Notes: generated from the letters alone by a model not told the origin. Positions 53,034 to 64,000 are shown, counted from the first letter of the stretch. The stretch is 64,000 bases of DNA from Pyropia yezoensis (GCA_009829735.1 CM020618.1:18089346-18153345); one strand, 5' to 3'. Made by a program: numbers and translations.

Positions 53034-54449
53034 CTACTGGAAGAGGTCCAGCCACCACGACGGCAGCCGCGACCGGCGCTCTGGCGCCGGCGACGGCGAC
53101 GGCGTCGGCGCCGCTTCGTCATCCTCATCACCGTTGCCCCCATCGACGGGCGTCGGCGCCGGCGCGTCGCCCCCCCCGCAGCCGCCCGCCACGTAGCCGA
53201 GGGCGTACCCCCCCACGGCGGGGGCCCCCCGCGTCAACAGCGCCTTGACGTCTGCCGACGACAGCGCCGCGCCGTCGGCGCGGTCGCCCAGCAGCAGCGC
53301 GACGATCCCCGCCACGTGGGGCGCGGCCATGGAGGTGCCGCTGAGGAAGCGGAGCCCCCCGTCGCTCCGCGCGTCGGCCGACAGGATCTGGGTGCCCGGC
53401 GCGATGACGTCCACGCACGCCCCCGTGTTGCTGCTCCGCGCGACCGCGTCGGTGTAGTCCCCATTGGCAACGGTAATCGCCGACGCGGCGCGGGCGGGGG
53501 TGAAGGCGCACGCGTCAATGGCCGAGTTGCCGGCCGCCACCACGGGGATGACGCCCAGGGCGGCCGCCCGGTCGACGGCCGTGTCCTCGGCCGACCGGCC
53601 GCCGCGGGCGCGGCCGCCCAGGGACATGCTCATGACCACCTTTCGCGTCGACGGCGCCGCCGCCTTGAACGCCGCCACCTCCTCAATGCCCGCGAGGATG
53701 TCGGAAAAGGAGCCGCTGCCCCGGTCGCTCAGCACCTTGATGCACCGGAGGGTGGCCGCCTTGGCCACCCCCGACTCGACGCCCCCCACCGTCCCCGCGC
53801 AGTGAGTGCCGTGGCCATTCCCGTCGGCCGCCTCGGCGCGGGACCGCCCGGCCGACGGCGACGACGATGCAAACACCGACGACGCGCGGCCCGCAAACTG
53901 CTCGTGGGTGGACCGGCAGCCCGTGTCGAGGACAAAGACGTCCACGCCGGCGCCCGCAGACGGGAAGCAGTCGTAGGTGTAGCTGCCGTCGAGCGGCAGC
54001 GCCCGCTGGTCAATCCGGTCGAGCCCCCAGTAGCCGCGGATGCCGCCAGTGATGACCTGCCGGGTGGCGGCCTCGTCCAGGTCACTCACCGCGCCAATGG
54101 GCACCGACGTTTCCACCACAAAGTCGTCGACAACGGCGACAACGTTGGGGAGGGACGTCAGGTCTGCCTGCACAGAGAGGCCGCCGTCGGGCGGCGGGCA
54201 CCGCGCGCGCATCATGCTCAGGGTGGGGAAGGCGGTGACGCCCTCGCAGCCGAGGCCCGTCAGGGCGGCGGCGGTCTCGTCCATGCACCCGCCGGCGCCG
54301 CAGCCGGCCTTGAGCGCCAGCAGCTGCACGTTGAGGACGTCCTGCTGCGCCGACAGGTCCGCGGCGGCGGCGGCGGCGGGGCGGGAGGCGGCGTAGACGG
54401 CCGCCGCGACGGTGACGGCCGCCACGCGGCGGGAGCGGACGGGCGCCAT
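53034..54449 (-). CDS. Secreted subtilisin-family (S8) serine protease, proteinase K-like
   Basis: The 471 residues include a signal peptide (VAAVTVAAAVYAASRPAAAA) and a propeptide of about 120 residues resembling inhibitor I9 (LTSLPNVVAVVDDFVVETSV). The S8 catalytic domain has Asp in VFVLDTGCRSTHEQF, His in DGNGHGTHCAGTVGG, the oxyanion Asn in VVAAGNSAIDACA and Ser in FLSGTSMAAPHVAGIVALLL. It ends with an acidic Pro/Ser linker and a short tail, SWWLDLFQ. All catalytic residues are present. There is no intron, and the ATG context is GGCGCCATGG. It probably acts outside the cell or in the secretory pathway; the substrate is unknown. Confidence 0.93.
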   Translation of the reverse strand: MAPVRSRRVAAVTVAAAVYAASRPAAAAAADLSAQQDVLNVQLLALKAGCGAGGCMDETAAALTGLGCEGVTAFPTLSMMRARCPPPDGGLSVQADLTSLPNVVAVVDDFVVETSVPIGAVSDLDEAATRQVITGGIRGYWGLDRIDQRALPLDGSYTYDCFPSAGAGVDVFVLDTGCRSTHEQFAGRASSVFASSSPSAGRSRAEAADGNGHGTHCAGTVGGVESGVAKAATLRCIKVLSDRGSGSFSDILAGIEEVAAFKAAAPSTRKVVMSMSLGGRARGGRSAEDTAVDRAAALGVIPVVAAGNSAIDACAFTPARAASAITVANGDYTDAVARSSNTGACVDVIAPGTQILSADARSDGGLRFLSGTSMAAPHVAGIVALLLGDRADGAALSSADVKALLTRGAPAVGGYALGYVAGGCGGGDAPAPTPVDGGNGDEDDEAAPTPSPSPAPERRSRLPSWWLDLFQ

Positions 54450-54681
54450 GGTGAGCCGGCCGGCGGCGGAAGCGTGGCGGGGGCGGGGGGGGGGTGGGCG
54501 GGGGGGGGCGGGGGAGGGGATGGGAAAGGAAGACCGATGCAGGAGAGAAGAGGGGGGGGTTGGGTAGAGAGCCTTGTGCTTGAGGTGCTTGGCGTCAGAC
54601 GCGAGCGGGCAGGCGGGCTGCTGCTGGTGAGCTGCGGGATGAAGAAGGGGTGGGTGTAGCTGGGAACCGAGGCGGGGGCGG

Positions 54682-54692
54682 CCCCTTTATAG
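54682..54692 (-). promoter_or_regulatory. TATA box of the protease gene
   Basis: The minus strand reads CTATAAAGGGG about 235 bases upstream of the protease start codon, in otherwise TATA-poor GC-rich DNA. It is the clearest TATA box in the window. Confidence 0.6.
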
Positions 54693-56695
54693 CCGCCCCC
54701 GGCTGTCGGCCTCGGCCGCACCGTGGCTGCCGCCGTGCCGGCGTGCCGCGCGGCGCCCGCTGCGGCGGCCAGCCCCCACCGCCGCCGGGGGCGCCCGGCG
54801 GGGGGCGCCCCGCCAGGCCATCCCCCCCCCCACACCCGCCCGGCCGCCCCCCCGGCAGACGGCCACACGGCCGCCAATGCCGCTGCAACAGCCGCCGCCG
54901 CCGCCGCCGCTGTCAACGCGGCCGCCCTGACCGCGACGGCCGCGGGGAGCAGGTGGACCCGCCTGCCTGCCATACACCCTTCCCCCCCCCCCCCCCCCGC
55001 GCCCCCCCCCCCCCCCCCCCCCCCCCAACCCCCCCCCCCCCACCCCCCCCGCCGGGGGGGGGGGGCCCCCCCAACCTGCCCCCACCCCCGCCGCGGGGGG
55101 GGGGTCTGCCCGGCCGGGGGGGGGGGGGGGGGGGGGTGGGGGGGGGGCGTGGTAGGTGGACGGGGGATGCAAGGCGGCCGGCCGGCCGGGCGCTGGTGCT
55201 GACCGCCAGCTTTTGCGCGCCAGCGGCGCCAGCGGGCAAGGCCGGGGGAGGCACACCGCCGCCCGTGGCGCGGGGGAGCGGGGGGGGGGCGGGGGGGGGG
55301 GGGGGGGAGGGGGTGCATGCAAGCACCGGGTGGGGGGGAGGGTGGGGGGGGCGGGCGGGCGGGCGGACGGACACACCCACGCTGTCCACGGCCTCGGGGG
55401 AAAAACAGCCTGCCGCCCCCCCCCCCCCCCCCCCCACCCCCTCCCTCCTCCTCACGTGGGTCCCCACGGTGCCGCCGCCGCCCCCCCTCCACCGCGCGTG
55501 CCACCCTCCGTGTCGGTAGGGGCCTGCTCGGGCAATGGGAAGAAAAAGAAAAAAAAACGAGCGGCGACAGACCCGCCGTCTCGTCCCCTTTCCCTCTTCA
55601 CCCCACACCCGTGACAGGGCACGCCCGGCTGGTGCCACGCCCTTGGCAGCCCGCGGCGGGGCGCCTTGCCCACCCGCCGCCTCCCCCCCCCACCACCCCC
55701 CCCCCCCCCCCGCACTTCCCATCCCTCCCTCCCCTCCCCCCCCCCCCCCCCCTGCACGATCCCGCCGCGGCCACGCGGGCGGTCGGGGCCACGCGGCGCC
55801 CGTTTCTCCCCGCACGCCCCGTTACCGTGCCGCCGCCACGGCGCGGCACGTCGTGCATCGTGGCGGGGGCTCACGGCCCGGGGGGGGGGGGGGGGGGGGG
55901 GGGTGGTGGTGGGGGGGGGTCACCCGCCTCGCGCGTGCGCGCGTGTGGAGGCCACACGCGTGGGAGCGGTAGAAGGGGGGGGGTGGGGGTCCGGAGGGGG
56001 GGGGGGGGAGTGGGGTGGGGGGGGGGTGAGGGACAGGCCTGGGCGGAGCTTCCGGTGCGTGCGCTGTGCTGGCGGTGGCGGCGGCGGCCGCCGCCGCGGT
56101 CCCGGCGGCGGTGCTCCCACGCAAGGAGCTGGGGGCGGCGGGAGGGTGGCGGCACCCCCCCCCCCCCCCGAAAGCCTGCCTCTCTTCCCCCACGGATCGT
56201 AGCGCACGTTTTGGGGAGGTAGCAGGCGACACGCCCCCGTCGGTGGAGGGCTGCGGGGGTGGGAATGGGGGCGGGGTGGAGCGGAGGGAATGGGAAGGGG
56301 GCAGTGGAGGAAGCGCGTCGGAGGGGGGTGCAGAGGGGCTGGCGCGGCAGCGGCCATGGCCGCCAGACGCCGCCAACCCACCACCACGCGCTCCCGGTTC
56401 ATATACCTACACCAGTGGGGGCGGGCCCCGGTGGCCGCGGCGTGTGGCATTGGCAGAGAGGGAAGGCCCCCCCCCCCCTCCCCAACGACAGACCGTAAGC
56501 GCGTGACAGCGTCGGCCGCGGCCGTGTGGGATATCTCTTTTTCCGATCACGGAGGCGATGGAGCCTTCTTTCATGGTGAAGGGGGGGGGGGAGGGGGGGG
56601 GGCGTCAGGGGTATCGCTGGGAGGGGGACCTGGCATGCAGACCCGACTCGGCGGCAAGGCAAGGCGGCCGGTCGCCCACGGCAGAGTCGACGGCA

Positions 56696-56746
<51 letters not shown>

Positions 56747-57479
56747 CCGCCAATGCGCGCAGACGTGCAAGCCCATATCTGGGCCCCGGTCGTGGACGCC
56801 AGAGGGCGTGCGTCTGGTCGCACGCCCCCCCCCCGCCCCCCCACCCTGTCCTGCCCCGCCTCGTCCCGTCGCCATCACTGCGCACGTGCCGAGGCGGCGG
56901 CGCGGGCGTGCGGGGGGAGGGGGTGGCTGGGGGCTCTTTTGCCGGCGCTGCCACGGCGCCCCCTTGGCGGCCACTGCGGCCACAGCGGCCGTCGTTGCCC
57001 ACCGCCCGCGCCCGTGAGGGGCAGGGGGAGGGGGGGGGTGGGGGGTGGGGGGTGGGGGGGCCGCAGGCTGGCGGTGGCCTCTCTCTCGACCGGTCTGATG
57101 CGGGGCCCCCGGCCCGCCCCCCACCGCTGTGGCGACGCCCGCGCTATTTTTTGTCTGCGGGGGGGGTGGGGGGGCGGGGGGGACGGACGGCGGCGTTGCG
57201 ATCTGTGGGCGGACAGACGGGCGGGCGACGCGCCTTGCCCGCGTGACCGTGGCCGGCCGGCCGCGGCGTGGATCACAAACGGGGAGGGGGGGTGGCGAGT
57301 GCCGAGGGCGAAAAAACCATTTCGGCTACTAACCCCCCCCACACCCTAAGAATCGGGGAGGTAAGATCGGCCTTGCAGACCCACCAGAGGCCGCTTTCAC
57401 CGCACCCCCATGGGCAGCTTGAGGAGTTACTTCTTGGTAATTATGTAGTTGTAGTTGCTGTCCCTAGTCCAGAGCTAGT
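54693..57479. other. Low-complexity intergenic region rich in G- and C-runs
   Basis: Many mononucleotide runs (for example 55010-55080 and 55110-55150) and CCG triplets (56700-56740) occur. Long open frames on both strands are compositional shadows. A less biased stretch at 57340-57530 is A/T-richer. No gene is supported. Confidence 0.4.
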
Positions 57480-58655
57480 AAGGCAGATGTGTAGCGAGGC
57501 AGTTTTGTTTTTTAAATCGACCCGGTATTAGCGTGCTGAAGTCGCCACCATCCTCAGCCATTCCATCATCCTCCCCCCCCTCCTCCATGCGCAGTACAGC
57601 TCTCTGCCCCCATCCACCCTGCCCTCCCCCGCGCTGGTCCTTCCTACCGCCTGCTGTCCATGTATTAAAGCAGCATCGGCAAACTTCGCTGTCGCCACTA
57701 TCCCCGCTTCCAACCACCGAACTCCGCCCCAAACAACCCCACCACGCGCGAGACACATCGCCTACCTTCCCCCCCTCCCTTGCCCGCTCCGACCTTCCCA
57801 CAGCAGCCGTTACTTCCGATGCACCCGCAGCTCTGCCCCTGTAGGTCTGCCTCTTCTCAACAACCTCAACACACGCTCGCACCATCCGACGCCCGTCCCG
57901 CCACGTACCAACTTCCACGCACACCCCGCTCCCTCTGCCGTTGCCACAAAAAAACACAGCGCCGCCGCCACCGCCAGCCCACCCAGCGCCGACCTCCACC
58001 GTCCCCCGCCGTGCCCCCTCCCCCCCAACTCTACCCCGGCGCGACAGCGGCGGCGGCGGCAGCGGCGCCAGTGATGCCAGCGTGCTCTCCTGCAAGCAAA
58101 AAAGAGTCAGTGCGCAGGGCACATCAGCATCAGTCAAAAAAGAAGGGGAGGGGGAAGATCAGCAAGGGCAATGGAGACAGCAGGAAATTGGGTGTGTTAG
58201 GGAGATAAAAAGGGGCGATGAGGGGTGGAGAGGTCTCGAGCCGGCGGCTAGCCGGCGGTCAAAACGGTGGTCGAGCAGGTGGCCGAGCCGGTGGCCGAGC
58301 CGGTGGCCGAGCCACCGCCGCCGACGCCGCCGCCGCCGTCGCCGCGCGCGACCAAGGCGGACGTAGCCCTCGTCGCGCGGCCGCAAACGGTGGTGCCGGT
58401 GCCGGTGCCGGCTGCCACCACTGCCGCCGCTACCCCCTCCCCCGCGGGCGGGCGTGGCACCAGCTGGGGGGCCTGCAGGCCGACCAAGACCGGCGGGGAC
58501 GGCACCGGCATCGGCGGCGGCCGCGGCGGCGGCACTGGCGGTGGATAGATTGTGCTGACATGGCGCTTGGTGAATGCCAGCGGGCGAGCTCTTGGCGTAG
58601 GGATTGCGCTGTCCACGTGGACGTGCTCGATAAAAGCGCGCCCTTTTTCACCCAA
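57480..58655 (-). other. Possible unrecognised spliced gene (minus strand)
   Basis: A strong 3-prime splice site (CTCTTTTTTGCTTGCAG) ends at 58090, and a GTACGT donor, like those of the confident genes here, starts at 57908. Together they would bound an internal exon of 181 bases, and one frame of it encodes a hydrophobic segment (SALGGLAVAAALCFFVATAE). Upstream, minus-strand codons around 58250-58655 give a Pro/Ala-rich polypeptide ending in GSATGSATGSAT repeats. No homology is recognised and the full exon chain could not be built. Confidence 0.2.
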
Positions 58656-60119
58656 TCATCGTTGAGACCGCCCGCAGAAGCGACACAGATCCGGCCTCGT
58701 CCAATCATAAGGCAGATTCGGTGAGAGAGAGTGACCTGGCAAATCCATCCGCGCGCGCCATAGTCGCCGTGTAGCCCTCTGTCTCGGAGCCCTCCCCCGT
58801 GTTCCTCCCCGTCCCCATGTACCCCCGTACACCCGTCCCCCCCTCCCCCATGCTGCCCCCCTCCCCCTCTCCCCCTCCCACCCCTCTGGAACTCTCCGTC
58901 TCCCCCCCCCCCCCCTTCTCCCCCGCTCCTGCCTTTGACCTCTCGTCTGCTCTTTCTCTCCCCCGCCTCTGTCCACCGCGTGCTGACAATAGCGTGGATG
59001 CTTTCTCAGTCTAAGGGGCGTCCGGAGGAGCTAGTGAGATGGCGGCGGCAGCGGCTGGCGTTGGGCGGCGGGAGCGCGAGCGGATGGCACGGTTTGGTCG
59101 GCTACGTGCGGTACGGGAGGGTTGACTTTGTGGGGTGCAGGTGGGGGGGTGAGCTGGCGGAGGGGGAGCCGTGGGAGACGCGGGAGGCTACGCGGGCTCG
59201 ACCAAGGGGGGGGGGGGGGGGACGGCAGAGGGGGGGGGGGTTACGGGGCCTGGGGGGTGGAGGGGGGTTTTGTCTGTTGGTGTCGCTTGATTGTTGTATT
59301 GCATTGGGGTTCATGTACGGCAAGGCGGGCTGCCGGTAGGCTGGGATTGGGGAGGGGGCGGTAGCTGTGTTTGTGAGGGTCCGAGGGGAAAGAGAGGGAG
59401 GGGTGGGGGGCGCGTCGGCGACGGCCAGGCGGGATGGTCCTCCCCGCGAGGGTGGAGGGGGTCGCTCATCATGCTGCGTGCTCTGCGTGAGCGCAGGCTG
59501 TTGCTAATGATTAATCCTCAAACTAAACAACAAACTAAGTGGGTTGTGGAGACCAAACCCGGAAGAAGTTACTACGCACCTCGTCAATGAGGAGTTGCTT
59601 GGCCCCTCGACGTGGCACTGGCCACGTGGACGGGGGGCTCCCCTGAGGCACTACAGGGGGGTTATCCGCCCCCCCCTGATGGGCCCAAAATCGAGGGGGA
59701 GGGGGGGGGGTTAACCGTCGATTGGTTGGTCCAGAGTGGTTAGTCGTCCAAATGGTTTTAGCATGTACCGAAAGCCCCATGGCCGCGGCGGTGCCGCCCG
59801 CGTGGCCGCTCTCGCGTGGCGCCCGGCCGGCCGGCGGCGTGGCGGTCTATGCCCACGGGGGCCGCCACGCGACGGGGCGTCACGTCCTCCGCACCCCGCC
59901 TCCCCCCCTCCCCCCCCTACTTCCTCCCCCCCTGCCACACACACCCCACACCCCAGTGGGGTGACCCCACCCGCCGCGTCAGCGGCGGGGTCCGACCGGA
60001 CACCCTGCCGCGGGGGCGGGTGGGATGGGATGGAGGGAGTAGCGGTACGACCCCGCTGGCGGGCAGGTGTGGCCCGTAGTGGTGGCGGTGGCGACGTGCG
60101 CCACATGGACGGCGGGGAT

Positions 60120-60191
<72 letters not shown>

Positions 60192-61303
60192 GGGTGGCGC
60201 CCCCCCCAGGCTCGCCTCGCGGTGGCTGCGGCTGCAGAGGCAGCAGCGGCGATGGGCGGCGGCGGCGGCGGCGGCGGCGGCGGGAGGCGAGCACGACAGC
60301 CCACACCGGGAACGGCGGCGGGCGGGGACGACGCCGCCCGTGGCGAGGCGGCACAGGCAATGGAGCTCCATACATACCCACGACGCGGAGTGGGGGGAAA
60401 GGCCCGGAGGAGGGGAGGGGGGGGGGGGGGGGGGGGTGGGAGGGGAGGGAAAGCGACGGGCGCCTCGCGTCTGCGGGTGCCTTCCCCGCCCGTGCGTCTC
60501 GTGGCGGGGCGTGGCGTGGCAGGCGTTCCCACCCAGGTGCCCGATGGGACAATGGCGGGCCCATGGGGTGCGGGGGGGGGGGGGGGGGCGGGTGGGGGGG
60601 GGGGGGAGGGGGTGGGTGGGTGGGTGTCGATGGGCGGGGGGAGTCACCAGACAGACTTTGAAGATTTCTCTCCCCCAGGTGGCGGGGGGGGCGACCCGCC
60701 CGCCGCCCCCCACGCGGTCGCCAGCAGCACACGGCCGCGTCGACGGTCCGGGGCGGCGACGGACGGGGGAGGGCGGGGGTCGTGGCCGAGGCGGTGGCGC
60801 GGTCGGCGAGGGACGAGAAGAGGAAAAAAGAAAAAAAAAAAGAGAAGGGCCGCGCGGCCAAACGTCCAGCACGGCGGAGGGCACGCAGCGCGCGTGGCAG
60901 ACCATCCCCCGCGGAGGGAGAGGGCAGGGTGCGGGGAGAAGAGAAAGAGCGCACACGCACGCGCGGCGCCGCCAGTCGGGGGGTATGGATAGGGTTGTGC
61001 AGGTGGGCGGCGCCCCCTGGCCCCCCCTGCCTGTGACCTCTTGCCCGTGCTGACGTCCGCGAGCACCCCCCCGCCGCCACCCGGGCGTTGACGGGGCCGC
61101 CGCTGCCGCCGCCGCCGCCGCCGCCACGCGGGTGGCGGCCACCCGCGGACACAGGAGCTCGTGGCGGCGCGGTGACCCTTCCTGCTGCTGCTCCCCCCCG
61201 TGGTCATCCCCCCCCCCTGCCCATCCGACACCCGCCCACTCTTCCGCGCATCCCCCACCCCACCCGCCTCCCCCCCCCCCCACCTCCCTCCGAGGCGTGT
61301 CGC
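58656..61303. other. Intergenic region containing a 71-base G run
   Basis: It includes a mononucleotide G tract at 60120-60190, further G-runs (60418-60437, 60568-60606) and C-runs. No gene is recognised; the more balanced stretch at 59480-59780 has short open frames without signature. Confidence 0.4.
60120..60190. repeat. Mononucleotide G71 tract
   Basis: Seventy-one uninterrupted G on the plus strand, the longest of many G/C runs in the window. It should form G-quadruplexes as single strand and is hard to sequence, so its true length is uncertain. Confidence 0.85.
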
Positions 61304-63223
61304 TCACGCGGCACCCCCCCCCCCCCCCCATCCACGCTGTTCCGTCTCCCATTCCACCCTCTTGACTGGCACGACCGCAGCGGCGCCGCCCACCCCCCCG
61401 CGCCCCCGCCGGCGGCAGCGGGCCGCCCACCCGGCGGCCGCCGCCCGCTCCACCCCCGCCACCGCCGCCGCGGCGAGGCCGTACGCGGCCAGCAGGGCGG
61501 CGGCGGTGGCCCACCGCGGCGGCGCGGCCGCCCCCCACACCCCCGCCGGGGGAGCGGCACGCGCCCACGACGCCCCGCCGCGCACCCGCGTGGCGGCGGC
61601 GGTGGCGGCCGTCGATGCGGCAGCCGCCACCGCCGCCGCGCCGCGCCCACCAGGTGGGGGGTTGCCGCGTTGCCGAGCTGCAGCGGCAGCGGCGGCGGCC
61701 GCGGCGGCGGCGGCGCCGCGGCCCCCTTCAACGAGCGCCAGCCCAAGGAGGTAGGTCGCCAGCACCGCCGCCCCCGACGCCGCCCCGCCGAGTGTACACT
61801 GCGAGGCGGGCGGCGGCGCCCCCCGCCGCGGCGCCGTGGCCACCACCGCCGCCGCGGTGGCGACGCCGCCGCTGGCCAGCGCCACCCCAATCAGCACCCA
61901 CCCCGGCTGCCGGTCGCCGGCGGCGCCCGCCGCGGCGGTGGGCGCGGCGGCCACGATACACACCGCCACCACCGCGCCCCACACCCCGTGGGTGGCCCCC
62001 ACCTGCGCTCCTACGGCCGCCATCCACCGGGCGACTGCCCGCGTGCCGCCGCCGCCGCCGCCGCCGCCGCCGTCGCCCAGAGGCGTTGCGTCCCCACCGC
62101 GCTGCGGGACGGCCGGTACGGCTACTACCGCCGCCAACGCGGCGGCGGCCGCCCTTCGCCGTGCCGCCGACCCGGCCGCCACCGCCGCCAGCGACGCCGC
62201 CACCCCAACGGCGTGGACGGTGGCGCCGTGGCGGAGGAGGGAGGCCAGCACCCAACCGCTGCCGCCGCCGCCGCCGCCGCCGTCCGAAGCGACGGTGGCC
62301 ACGGCCGCCAGAGCCGCGGCAGCGACGGCGAGCCCCACCCGCACCAGCAGGCCAGCGTCTGGACAGCAACCCCGAGGTGCCCCACCGCCGGCGGCTGACG
62401 CCACCCCCTTCCACCCTACGGGGTCACCCTGGCCGCCACCCGCGTCGGCTGTAAAGTCCAGCCACGCGCGGTGGGTGGCCAGCCGGCGGGGGGTGGAGGC
62501 CAGGTCAATCGTCTCCACCGCCCGGAGGCTGCTGCCACCGCTGCCACTGTCACTGTCCGACACAAGCAGTGCAATGGGGGGGACGCGAGGCTCATCAACG
62601 CCGCCTCCACCGCCGCCGCTGCCGCGGCCGCTGCCCACGGCGGTGCGGCCACCCCGGCCGCCGCTGCTGGCTCGGCGGCCCGACCCGGTGCGTCCCCCTG
62701 CCCCGCCTCCCCCCAACCTGGGCGAGGGCGTATGGGTGAGATGCGGCGTCACGGGTGGCAGTGACGGGCCGAGGCTGGCGTCACCGCCGCGGCGGCGGCC
62801 CGACGGTGCGGGAGGCTCCTCCCCCACCAAGCCCAGCGCAATGGCCGCTGGGCGGACTGCCCGTCGCGGGGGGGGGGGGCGCCCAGCGGCGGTCGGCAGC
62901 GGCGGCAAGCCGCCCTGGCAGGTGGTCGCAGCTATCGCTGCCGGCCCGGTGCTGATGGTCGGCTCGGGGGGCGGCCGTGCGCCCCCTTCTTCCCACCCCC
63001 CCCTTGACGCCTCAGTCGCCACCACCTCGGCCGTGGCCGCCGGGAATAGCAACACGCTGATGCTGCTGCTGCACGCGCTAACCGTAATGCCGTCACTGCT
63101 CCCCGCCGTCGCGTCATCATCGCCGTCGTGGCCACTGTCGCCGCCGTCGCCGCCGCCGTTGCCGCCAGCAAGGGGAAACCCCGGGGGAGGGAGCGGGCGA
63201 CTGGCCGCGGCGTCGCGCATCAT
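61304..63223 (-). CDS. Uncharacterised multi-pass membrane protein (about seven helices)
   Basis: I do not recognise the family. Read from the double ATG at 63223 (context CCTACACCATGATG) the protein has 639 residues. Residues 1-270 are a soluble, low-complexity Gly/Ser/Pro region; a short distinct stretch, LRAVETIDLASTPRRLATHR followed by AWLDF, lies near 240. The C-terminal half has about seven Ala/Val-rich hydrophobic segments, for example LLVRVGLAVAAAALAAVATV, PGWVLIGVALASGGVATAAA, AASGAAVLATYLLGLALVEG and RWATAAALLAAYGLAAAAVA. A conserved-looking HGVWGAVVAVCIVAAAP precedes one helix. The steady hydrophobic periodicity in one frame over 1 kb argues that it is a real gene. The start could lie further upstream, since the frame is open to 63544. 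Confidence 0.5.
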   Translation of the reverse strand: MMRDAAASRPLPPPGFPLAGGNGGGDGGDSGHDGDDDATAGSSDGITVSACSSSISVLLFPAATAEVVATEASRGGWEEGGARPPPEPTISTGPAAIAATTCQGGLPPLPTAAGRPPPPRRAVRPAAIALGLVGEEPPAPSGRRRGGDASLGPSLPPVTPHLTHTPSPRLGGGGAGGRTGSGRRASSGGRGGRTAVGSGRGSGGGGGGVDEPRVPPIALLVSDSDSGSGGSSLRAVETIDLASTPRRLATHRAWLDFTADAGGGQGDPVGWKGVASAAGGGAPRGCCPDAGLLVRVGLAVAAAALAAVATVASDGGGGGGGSGWVLASLLRHGATVHAVGVAASLAAVAAGSAARRRAAAAALAAVVAVPAVPQRGGDATPLGDGGGGGGGGGTRAVARWMAAVGAQVGATHGVWGAVVAVCIVAAAPTAAAGAAGDRQPGWVLIGVALASGGVATAAAVVATAPRRGAPPPASQCTLGGAASGAAVLATYLLGLALVEGGRGAAAAAAAAAAAAARQRGNPPPGGRGAAAVAAAASTAATAAATRVRGGASWARAAPPAGVWGAAAPPRWATAAALLAAYGLAAAAVAGVERAAAAGWAARCRRRGRGGVGGAAAVVPVKRVEWETEQRGWGGGGGAA

Positions 63224-64000
63224 GGTGTAGGAGGGGCAGACGGGAAAGTTGAAGGTGGGGGGAGGGTCCGAGGGCCTCGGGCCGGGACCGGCAAGATCCT
63301 GTGGGGCGGAGCAGAGGGGCGCCAAGGCGCAGGGATAGCCGTGGATGGACACGTCTCCACTCGATGGCGGAGCGCAGGCACGGTGAGGGGCCACAGAGCG
63401 GGGGCAACGAGCGTGGGGGGAGCGACCCGTCCCCTCGTCCCTCACCGCCGCTCGCCGTTGCTCATCTGCGTTCGCCCCACCAACACCGCCTTCGGTAGGC
63501 ACCACGTCGCCGCCGCGACCGGCACGTCCAGACGCGCACACCAAAGCGCCCTCACTTCAGCGCGGTCACAGGCGGTACCACCCTACGCCACCACCCCTGT
63601 GGCCGGTCTCACCGCTTCCTGCTGGCCATTTTCCCCTGGTAAGGTCAGGGGGGAGCGGGGAGCGGGCGGGCTGACATGCCGCCGTCGGGTGAGTTGTTGG
63701 TGAAGAGGTGGAGGTGGGGGGGGGGAGGGCCAGGAGTGGCGCGACGTGACGGCCCAGACGTCACGGGGCCACCGCAGACAAAACGGGATATGCGTCGGCT
63801 GTGTCGTGAGGAGAGGTGCGTCCTCGTGGAGAGGAGGGCGTGGAAACCGGGGGCGCGGCTGCCTGTGGCAAAGGGGATGATGACCGAGGAAGCGGCGGAC
63901 GTGGCGGCTTGCGGCAGACGAGAGCTGTCTGTGCCTCCAGACAGAGTGTACTGTACATCTGATGTTCCAAACAAGTCTTCCTGTAGAATACTTGTCTGAG
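63224..64000. other. Upstream region of the membrane-protein gene to the window end
   Basis: Presumed promoter region. Base composition becomes more balanced toward 64000 (GTACTGTACATCTGATG near 63949). No gene is recognised. Confidence 0.35.

Noticed and set aside
52605-54659. 684-codon frame antisense to the protease
   Set aside because: It is a shadow; the opposite strand encodes a complete S8 catalytic domain.
1-64000. CRISPR arrays, bacterial operons, riboswitches
   Set aside because: None seen; introns, eRF3 and organelle-targeted genes show that the DNA is eukaryotic nuclear.

Overview
The window looks like nuclear DNA from a very GC-rich, intron-poor alga, most probably a bangiophycean red alga such as Porphyra or Pyropia. 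Several things point that way. The genes are typically eukaryotic (eRF3 with a PAM2 motif, an SDHAF1-type LYR protein, VTC1-like, bHLH-GAF). There is a plastid-type VKOR-thioredoxin fusion. Introns are few and short (143-358 bp), and nearly all have a GTACGT donor. G/C homopolymer runs reach about 70 bases, and there is a Ty1/copia element with algal character. The species is inferred from style, not proven. Most of the very long open frames in this DNA are shadows of GC-rich sequence and are omitted.

Layout. 1-2.5 kb: the eRF3 translation termination GTPase (minus) is head to head with an SDHAF1-like complex II assembly factor (plus). 4.7-6.7 kb: an LCM-type SAM methyltransferase with a long low-complexity N-terminal half (minus). 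7.2-17.9 kb: an apparently complete DNA transposon bounded by 24-bp perfect terminal inverted repeats, with subterminal CCCATCGA-type repeats at both ends. It carries a spliced Plavaka/CACTA-like transposase with a C2H2 finger (minus), a 159-bp tandem array, and an 890-residue accessory protein (plus). 22.0-24.4 kb: a secreted beta-propeller protein of a mainly prokaryotic family. 24.9-26.9 kb: a bHLH regulator with a C-terminal GAF-like domain, whose reading frame moves out and back around homopolymer runs.

29.2-36.0 kb: a Ty1/copia-type retrotransposon on the minus strand with an uninterrupted 1653-codon gag-pol, flanked on both sides by related GTGGGTCG hairpins. 37.1-38.2 kb: a two-exon VTC1-like (DUF202) membrane protein. 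41.5-42.6 kb: a tRNA(Ile)-lysidine synthase-like gene that lacks a visible PP-loop. It is head to head with a three-exon chloroplast-type VKOR/LTO1 gene at 43.1-45.0 kb. 46.7-50.8 kb: two identical convergent copies of a Cys-rich repeat secreted protein, forming a 1.85-kb inverted duplication around a 384-bp spacer. 53.0-54.4 kb: a secreted subtilisin-family protease (minus) with a clear TATA box. 61.3-63.2 kb: an unknown multi-pass membrane protein (minus).

The cellular genes form no operon or single pathway. They are a mix of housekeeping, organelle-redox and secreted or cell-wall functions, separated by low-complexity intergenic DNA and two large mobile elements. The transposon, with its accessory ORF, and the mirror-image twin genes are the most interesting structures.
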